DNA of 64,000 nucleotides from Rhytidiadelphus loreus (Eukaryota > Streptophyta > Bryopsida > Hypnales > Hylocomiaceae), in the NCBI GenBank assembly GCA_947034895.1, contig OX344762.1, forward strand, positions 39,908,760-39,972,759. Direction: 5' to 3'. Below, piece after piece: positions 57,468-64,000 of this stretch. Position numbers and translations under genes: made by a program. The notes under the pieces are model-generated. The model was given only the letters and a program-made list of their open reading frames with translations. It was not told where the DNA came from and searched no databases. Numbering within the stretch: the stretch's first letter is position 1; every line of letters starts with the position of its first letter.

Positions 57468-58172
57468 TGTCATGACCCTCGTCACAACCTTTGATGGATG
57501 AATGCATTGATAGATGAAAGATTTAAGATGATTGTGTAATGACTTTCATGTCATGACCTTTTATGGATGAATGCATTGATGGATAAACTAATCCATGATG
57601 AATTGTGCACTAGTGAATAAGCAAGATTGTTTGGAAATAGATATCTTCCGATGGTAGATTTATGCAATGGAGTTAGACAACTCCACTTGGATGACTAGAC
57701 CACTAGACTTAACACATGTGTGTTAGAACTTGGAGATAGATAAATCCAAGTAGAAGATCAAGATTTGATCAAAGACTTAACACATGTGTGTTGGAACTTG
57801 GAATTAGATAACTCCAAGTAGAAGATCAAGACTTGGATACAAGATGAATTGGATACAAGGTGAATTAGATAAGATATGATTGGAGAAGTATAAATAGGAC
57901 TTTTATTTTAGTGGATGGTTCTAAATAGAATCAAGGATAGAAAGCTAAAGTTAGAAAAGAAATTATAGTCTATCTTAAGAACTAATAGTCTTATTAATAG
58001 TCAGTCTCTATTATATAAGACGGAGTTTGGGGGTGAGGAGGCACTTTTTGGAGATGGGTCTCTCTCTATGGTCGGGTGGTTTGAGCTCCTTGTAAAGCAT
58101 TTTTGTTAATAAGAGTGTTGATAAGTATATTTTGTATTTGTAATTAGAGTTAATTGTTAGAGGTCCATAACA
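57468..58172 (+). mobile_element. Solo LTR
   Basis: 705 bp starting TGTCATGACC and ending GGTCCATAACA (inverted ends TGTYATG-ACC), flanked by TTTAA and ATTAA, an almost matching 5-bp duplication. No internal domain follows. Fragments of the same LTR occur at 30140-30970, 31100-34890 and 36432-36870. A direct repeat (TTAACACATGTGTGTT..GGAACTTGGA..) lies near 57707-57830. Confidence 0.65.
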
Positions 58173-58597
58173 ATTAAATATTGAAAATTGAGTTAAATAA
58201 AGGGCTTCAAAGTTTATTTTAGAGTAGAAAATCCATAATTGTTTGCAAACTAAAACTCCTCAAAACTTTCATCTCATTAATCAAAATGGAATGATTCAAA
58301 GCTTTGAATTCCACATATATATAAATCTAGGAAAACTAATTTTAAGTTTTCATTGTAAAAAAATATTCTTAAAGAAGATTTTTTAGCTGCTAGGATTGCC
58401 CACCAAGCAATGAAAACTACATATCATACAATAATTTTTGAACATGTAGTCAAAAGTTATGAAAATTGTTGGGCCTTAAAGGTACTCCTTGAGCACATAT
58501 TTTATGAAAATTTCAAAGAAAAAAAAAATTCCATTCGTAGTGAGCTACCCCAAATTGCTATATTGCCAAAAAATGTCATTGGTCCTTTAGGGATTAA

Positions 58598-61250
58598 TGT
58601 AACGTCGAGGAGCCAAACTTTCTTGCCAATTTGAAATGAAAGTGATTCTTTTCTAAGTACATTTGCAAAAGCCTTGTAACGATCTTGAACATCTTCTAAC
58701 TAGAACTTCATGATTTCTTGAAGCTTTAATAACCATGTTGCCAAGTCTTCAACTACCGGATTATTTTCTTTTGGAATATTCAATACATAAAACTTTGGAT
58801 GATATCTATAATTAGCAAAAAATAGCATCTATCGAGTTGAGGCGTGGATAGTGTTGTTATATGCAAATTTAACCAACATTAAATACAAGGTCTAGTCATC
58901 TAGTTGATAATTGATGGTGCAACCTAAATATTGTTCCAATACTTGATTAACACTCTCGGTTTGACCATTGTTTTGAGGATGAAAAACAAAAGATAGTTTG
59001 ATATCCACCTTCAAGATCTTCAAGAGGAATTGCCAAAATTTGGAAACAAATTGTGCTCCTCGGTTTGAGATGATATTTTTTGGCAATCTATGATATTGAT
59101 AAATGTTGTCTAATAAAAATTGTCCTATATCTTTGTCTTGTTGCAAGGAACAAAATGTACCATCTTTGTTAGTCGATTTACAATAATATATAAGATTTGA
59201 TAGTGGTAAGTCGGCGATAAAATCCATAGAAATTGAAGACTAGGGTCATTGGAGGATAGGTAATAGTTGTAAAAGTCTATATAGTCAATGTCGTAAATTC
59301 TTGGATCTTGAATAAGTGTCACAAGAGAACACAAATCTTTAACGTCCTTCCACATTTGATACTACCAAAAATCTCAAGATATGAATTTTAACATCTTGTT
59401 GAACTTAAAATGTCTGATAATTGAAAAATCATGACGAGTTTGAAGAACTCACAGGCATAAAGAACCTTCTAGAATATACAAGCTTTCTTCAAAATACATG
59501 AAGTTGTTCAAAAACTTAAATTTGTTGTGGTCATTATGTGAGCGATGCTTGATGTCAAGAACTAGAGGGTCTAGAGTTGATGTTGTTCAAACTTAGTCAA
59601 GAAATGATGAGTCACCAAACATTACCATAGTCATTGCACAAAGTTTAAATTGCTTAGGTTTAAGTAGAATCATTTGTTGTTGGTCATATACTACTTTTCC
59701 TTCTCTTTACGCTAGATATAATCTTTAGGATAAGGCATATGACAATCCTTGTTGTTTCTCATGGTAATAAAGAATGATGAGGTCAAATCAAGATAATCAC
59801 ACGTTTCAACAAACTTGACGACGATTTAAAACGCGAGTAAATATAAAATATTTAAGATTTGTGTGATTTGTGTATACAATCATCCAATGAGAAGTGCTTT
59901 CAAGTAAATGTTGCCATTCTTGAAATGAGTCTACAATAGCTAGAAGTTCTTTATCATAGATCTTGTAGTCAATCGCAATGGCTGAAAATTTTCTTGAATA
60001 AAAGGCCACAAGATGAAGTATTTCTTTATCTCCCATGTGAGATAAAATTGCTACTAATGCAAAGTCTAAAGCAACAATCTCTATATAAAATGGTTTGAAA
60101 AAGTCTGAATAAATGAAGATTGGGGTTGTAGTAAAAATAATTTTTAGATGTAGAAAAGCTTTTTTTGTGTCATTTTTTCATTCTAACTTGTCTTTGCATG
60201 TCAATTGAGTTAGTATAGCAACTACTTGAAAGTAATTTTTGATGAAGATACGATAGAAATTAGGAAATCTGAGAAAGCATTGCACATTATATATTGTTTG
60301 AGGAATCTGTGATAGTTTGAATCCTCTTTGAGTCCATTAATAAGCCTTTGTTGGAAATGATGTATCTCCAAAACTCCACTTGTGGGTGGTGAAATATACA
60401 TTTCTCCAATTTGCCATATAATTCAACATTGTATAGCTTTGTAAGATAAGTTTGACATGTTATTCATGTTCTTCATTGTTTTTGGAATATATCAAATGTC
60501 ATCTAGATAATATACAACAAACTTATCCAAGAACTCTCGAAAAATATTGTTCATCAAATGCTAAAAAATAGCTAGAGCATTTGTAAGTGGCATAACATTG
60601 TATTCAAAATGCCCATACCTTGTATGAAATGCAGTCTTCCATACATCTCCTTCTTTTACATATACTAAGTTGTATGCTTTATAGAGATCAATTTTGGTAT
60701 AGACCTTGGCTTGTCCAAGTTGATCGAGAAGTTCAAATATTAATGGCAACAAGTAGTGATTTTTTACTGTTAGCTTTTTCAATTCATGATAATCGACACA
60801 CATTTGTAAAGATCTGTCTTTTTTTTGACAAAGAATATTGGTGCTACTACTAGAGACTTGGAGTATAAATTTTTTGGCAAGGTTTTATTTGATATAATTC
60901 TTCAATGTAGAAAATCTATTTTGTAATAAATTGTAGATTGGATCAAATGGTGGTTGGGCCTCGTTTTGAAGATCAATGGCACAATCATATGGACAATGTT
61001 TTGGTAAGATGTCAGCATTCATCTTTTTCAATACATCTTGAATCTTGGTATTGCTTCGGAATGTTTGTTGAAGAGATGCCTTGCTTGGATGTTGGTGTTC
61101 TATAAATAGCAAAAAGAGTACCATTTTTAGCAATTTTCATAAAAGCTCTAGTTTCAATAAATAAAAGTTTGAGGGTTGAGGATTTTCTATTAGGTTTTTA
61201 GTAGGTTCTATCAAAGGAAAATTTATTGAAAACGATAATTTTTGTATTTT
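58598..61250 (-). pseudogene. Ty3/gypsy pol remnant
   Basis: Order on the - strand is reverse transcriptase, RNase H, integrase, as in Ty3/gypsy. [17 protein letters not shown] (about 60800), [17 protein letters not shown] (60600) and the YLDD catalytic box (about 60505). RNase H: YDKELLAIVDSFQEWQHLLE (about 59920). Integrase: first Asp in MDFIADLP (59225), HPQNNGQTESVN (about 58980), but the second catalytic Asp is Asn (SNRGAQF, 59060). Stops and frameshifts break it in many places. The 3' end, with any chromodomain, is missing: the sequence stops at 58597 against the TTAA-bounded element. Inactive. Confidence 0.85.
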
Positions 61251-61484
61251 TTAATCTATTAACAGATTGTATTTTTTGAACCAAGAAAGTCCTAAAATAA
61301 TAGGATTTGAAGGGGTTCTATTAATATTGAACACAACTAAACTATTGTGTCTATTGAACAAAAATTTGAATGGTGTATTTATAAAAATTTGAATGGTGTA
61401 GTTACAAAAATTTGAATGGTGTAGTTCTAAAAATTGAATGGTGTAGTTTCATAATTAACATCTCTAGAAGACAAGGTTCAACCA

Positions 61485-61740
61485 TCTATGACTTTTTATA
61501 TATTTGTAGTTGCTTTTACAAAAGTTTTTGGTGAACATGACAAGATCTGTTGGGCAACAACCAAGATTCATTCTTTACAACAAGGGTCCCACTCTGCCTC
61601 TATATATGCATGCATTAGACTTCAAACAACAAGATGGCGACATTAATTGAGACAAAACAACACTTACAAGTCAATTTCATTGGGAATTGTGGGATGACGT
61701 CGAAGACTTATTTTACTTCATTGAGTGTTTGTGGATCAAA
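61485..61740 (+). pseudogene. Inverted partial copy of gypsy gag
   Basis: The + strand encodes a gag fragment (GEHDKICWATTKIHSLQQGS, then TLTSQFHWELWDDVEDL) matching the - strand gag at 61745-62345. The two arms meet around an asymmetrical 27-base spacer near 61716-61742. Stops are present. It represents an inverted duplication inside the retroelement. Confidence 0.75.
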
Positions 61741-61744
61741 CAAT

Positions 61745-62728
61745 GACAATAAAAAGTCTTTGACATCATCTCGCAGTCCCTAATGAAATTGACTTGTAAG
61801 TGTTGCTTCGTCCCAATTGATGTCGCAAGCTAGTTGTCTAAAGTCTAATGCATATACCATGGTTGCTCTTATGAGAGCCTATGATCTTGAGCCCATGAGC
61901 ATAGAAGAATAGGCTCCTATGTTATAGGATGGTTAAATTATAGGTGTATGTTATAAGCACCTTCCATGGTTATAGGATATTTATATCATAGGTGTCTATG
62001 TTATAAGCACTTTCCATAGTTATAGGATATTTGTATTATAGGTTTCTATGCTATAGGCACCTTCCATAGTTATAGGATGTTTATATTATAAGTATGTATA
62101 TTATAGACATCTCCAATAGTTGTAGAGTACCTATGTGCCTAGGCTCAAGGCTCATAGGCTCACATTTCTAGGCTCATATACTAGCAGCGTTGATGTATAT
62201 ACAAAGGCAAAGCAAAATCCTTTTTGTAAAGAACGGATTTTGGTTGTTGCCCAATAGATCTTGTCATGTTCTCTAAAAGCTTATATAAAAGCATCTACAA
62301 ACATGTCAAAGTTGGTTAAAATTAGAGATCCTTTTTCAAACAGAGGAGCAAACTAAGATAATGTTTGTCTAGTAAATAAAGTGTCAACTAGTTCCACTTT
62401 GTGACTTGTCTATTGGATATTGTTGAGGTTGAAGAAAGGTGATGAGTTGAACTTGATTTACAAATCCTCAAAATTTTGATTGTAAGCCATCAAACTTCTT
62501 AGGAAGATTGACTTTTGGTTCATTGAAAGTCAAGGTGCTCAAAATGAAGCTCTAAGCAAACAAATTCTCTACATGAGGTGAAGTGCATGGTAGAAGTTGG
62601 AATGTCTCAATTGGCCTCTGGTCAATGTTGAATTTTGTAACAAAATCCTCAATACGATTTGTCCTCATTGATAAAACTTCAATAACTTTTAGAACTAAGT
62701 CTCGCGTTAATTCGACTAATTCATTCAT
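61745..62728 (-). pseudogene. Ty3/gypsy gag remnant
   Basis: Starts at an ATG at 62728 (MNELVELTRDLVLKVIEVLS) and continues with retrotransposon gag motifs: LPKKFDG, GFVNQVQLITFLQPQQYP, REHDKIYWATTK, LACDINWDEATLTSQFH. At least six in-frame stops and a 320-bp insertion (about 61860-62180) destroy it. It precedes pol on the same strand. Confidence 0.8.
61860..62180 (+). mobile_element. Insertion with 50-bp tandem repeats inside gag
   Basis: Bounded by imperfect inverted repeats (GAGCCTATGATCTTGAGCC at left, GGCTCAAGGCTCATAGGCTC at right). The core (61930-62140) holds four 48-50 bp units containing TATGTTATAAGCAC(C/T)TTCCAT(A/G)GTTATAGGAT. It splits gag between the SxxVYA and DFRQLAC motifs. 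Confidence 0.6.
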
Positions 62729-64000
62729 ACTAATGTCTTTACTCTTTACCTCCTAACATCTTAAGATACTTGATATAATTGCAAAAAGACTATACAAGGG
62801 ATAAAACTATTTTAGAGATGGGTAATTGTAATCTAGATTTCTATTCTCTTCAAAAACCCAGGACCACAAGGTATAGGGGGGTTTAAAGGAAAGGTCAATA
62901 AGTCTAGCATTTATATGTGTCTAAAGTCACTTTGTTTTGTAGTCTTAGTGGGATTTAGTTCCTTTTTAAAGGGGTATTATGTTTAAATCATGCAATCATA
63001 TAAAATCACACTCATATTCCCAAATTTAATTCAATCCATCCCATAATGCTATTGACCATGTATGACGTCACAGTCCTATCTAGTAGAGAAAAATGGCTTT
63101 GGCAATTCGACGGGTTAAGACCTCAAATTGATCATGCAATGCAAATGACCTATAACCTAATATAATATATATTATATAGATATAAGTATAAATTCCTTAA
63201 TTCCTTTGATATTCTTTTACCACCTGGCCATTTGTCCCTATCAACTAATTATTAGCCTAATTGCTAATTTAGATGCTCAATCAAATTATCTAACTATGGC
63301 AATTTATCACTAGCTAATGCAGAGTTTATGGTTTGTTAAGAATCTCCCTGTGAGTTCTTTATCCATTCGTTTGCTTCTTCTATCCATCACGTTCATCCAT
63401 CCAGCAGCTTTCCCGTTGTGGCATTAGTCTACTTGTCTAGTTCTATGTATTTTTATGATCACTCAACTAGTCTTTATTCCAAAACACCCAGGCATTATAT
63501 TCTATAACCTCGAATTGCAATAGTGTATTAAATTGAATACGGGGCTAATCGTCTATTTGCTAACAAGTCCTAAAATGGTACTAGCTGAAGTTAATTTTGG
63601 TAGATCAAATCAGTCTTTCAAATCTAAATAAGATCTTTCCAAAACAAGGCTGATGTGACTTACAAATTCTATTCTCACTGTGACTTATACAATGGACTTT
63701 TATCCAAGGTTCCAATCTTGGCAAACAACACTATACAATTAGCATAAGTCAAATCAAAGCACATTAGTAAAATCTCATAACCACATTAACATGCTTGTTC
63801 ACTGATTCAATTTGACTTGCACAATTAATTTGTAGACTGGCAGTGCACATAATCCATTGTCAGTAAATTGATAAATGATTGGACTTAATTATCCAAGTAT
63901 TACACAATAACAGTCAATTAGTCTAATACTCATCTCCAGTTCTAATTGTTCCAAAGTCCAACTCAATGCTCTATTAGACTCGGTTAATTTGTCTGTAAAT
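62729..64000. other. Region upstream of gag, probable 5' leader and LTR
   Basis: No gene recognised. By position this should hold the 5' untranslated region and 5' LTR of the - strand gypsy element. No primer-binding site or LTR boundary could be identified, and the matching 3' LTR is missing, so the LTR cannot be defined by comparison. Confidence 0.35.

Larger units (their letters stand above)
53279..58593 (+). mobile_element. TTAA-bounded element copy 9, split by two insertions
   Basis: Left junction TTAA|CCCCTACAAATT (53275-53278), right junction TTTAGGGA|TTAA (58594-58597). The element's own sequence is 53279 to about 53490, about 57187-57467 and 58173-58593. These pieces match other copies (TAGGATCTTGTAGTATG, TTAGCATTTGAAGTGA, CCTTTAGGGATTAA). 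A GC-rich island and a solo LTR interrupt it. It abuts the truncated pol region of the gypsy element. Confidence 0.55.

Overview
This window is nuclear DNA of a land plant. The evidence is two spliced genes with GT-AG introns whose products belong to plant families: an ABI3/VP1-type B3 transcription factor and a BAH-domain protein of the ASI1/AIPP type. Between them lies AT-rich, gene-poor DNA filled with nested transposons. The ABI3 homologue has recognisable B1, B2 and B3 regions but is short and divergent from the angiosperm proteins I know. A non-seed plant (lycophyte, fern or bryophyte) seems more likely than an angiosperm, but that is a low-confidence inference and no species is claimed.

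Layout. 1-5.1 kb: AT-rich intergenic DNA with a cluster of small inverted-repeat elements and one element whose CCC/GGG ends abut TTAA. 5.1-10.7 kb: the ABI3-like gene on the + strand, with a GC-rich promoter and leader carrying a 220-230 bp tandem duplication, then six coding exons (6981-10020). 10.7-20.1 kb: intergenic DNA with a CACTA-type non-autonomous element, two further CACTA-type elements and tandem repeats. 21.6-22.6 kb: the BAH gene on the - strand, two coding exons. 23.56-27.92 kb: a 4.36 kb hAT transposon bounded by a perfect 8-bp target duplication; its transposase is intact except for one apparent frameshift. 28-53 kb: MITEs of several superfamilies, LTR fragments, a 3.4 kb composite CACTA element with a TGT target duplication, tRNA-derived SINE-like sequences and degenerate tandem repeats. 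53.3-58.6 kb: another TTAA-bounded element split by a GC-rich island of about 3.7 kb and a solo LTR. 58.6-62.7 kb: a decayed Ty3/gypsy retrotransposon on the - strand with an inverted duplication of part of gag.

The two host genes are not an operon and show no direct functional link. One would act in ABA/RY-element transcriptional control, the other probably in chromatin or heterochromatic-gene RNA processing. The most unusual signal is a family of nine elements whose CCC...GGG termini abut TTAA, as in piggyBac transposons, which are rarely described in land plants. No transposase for it is visible here.
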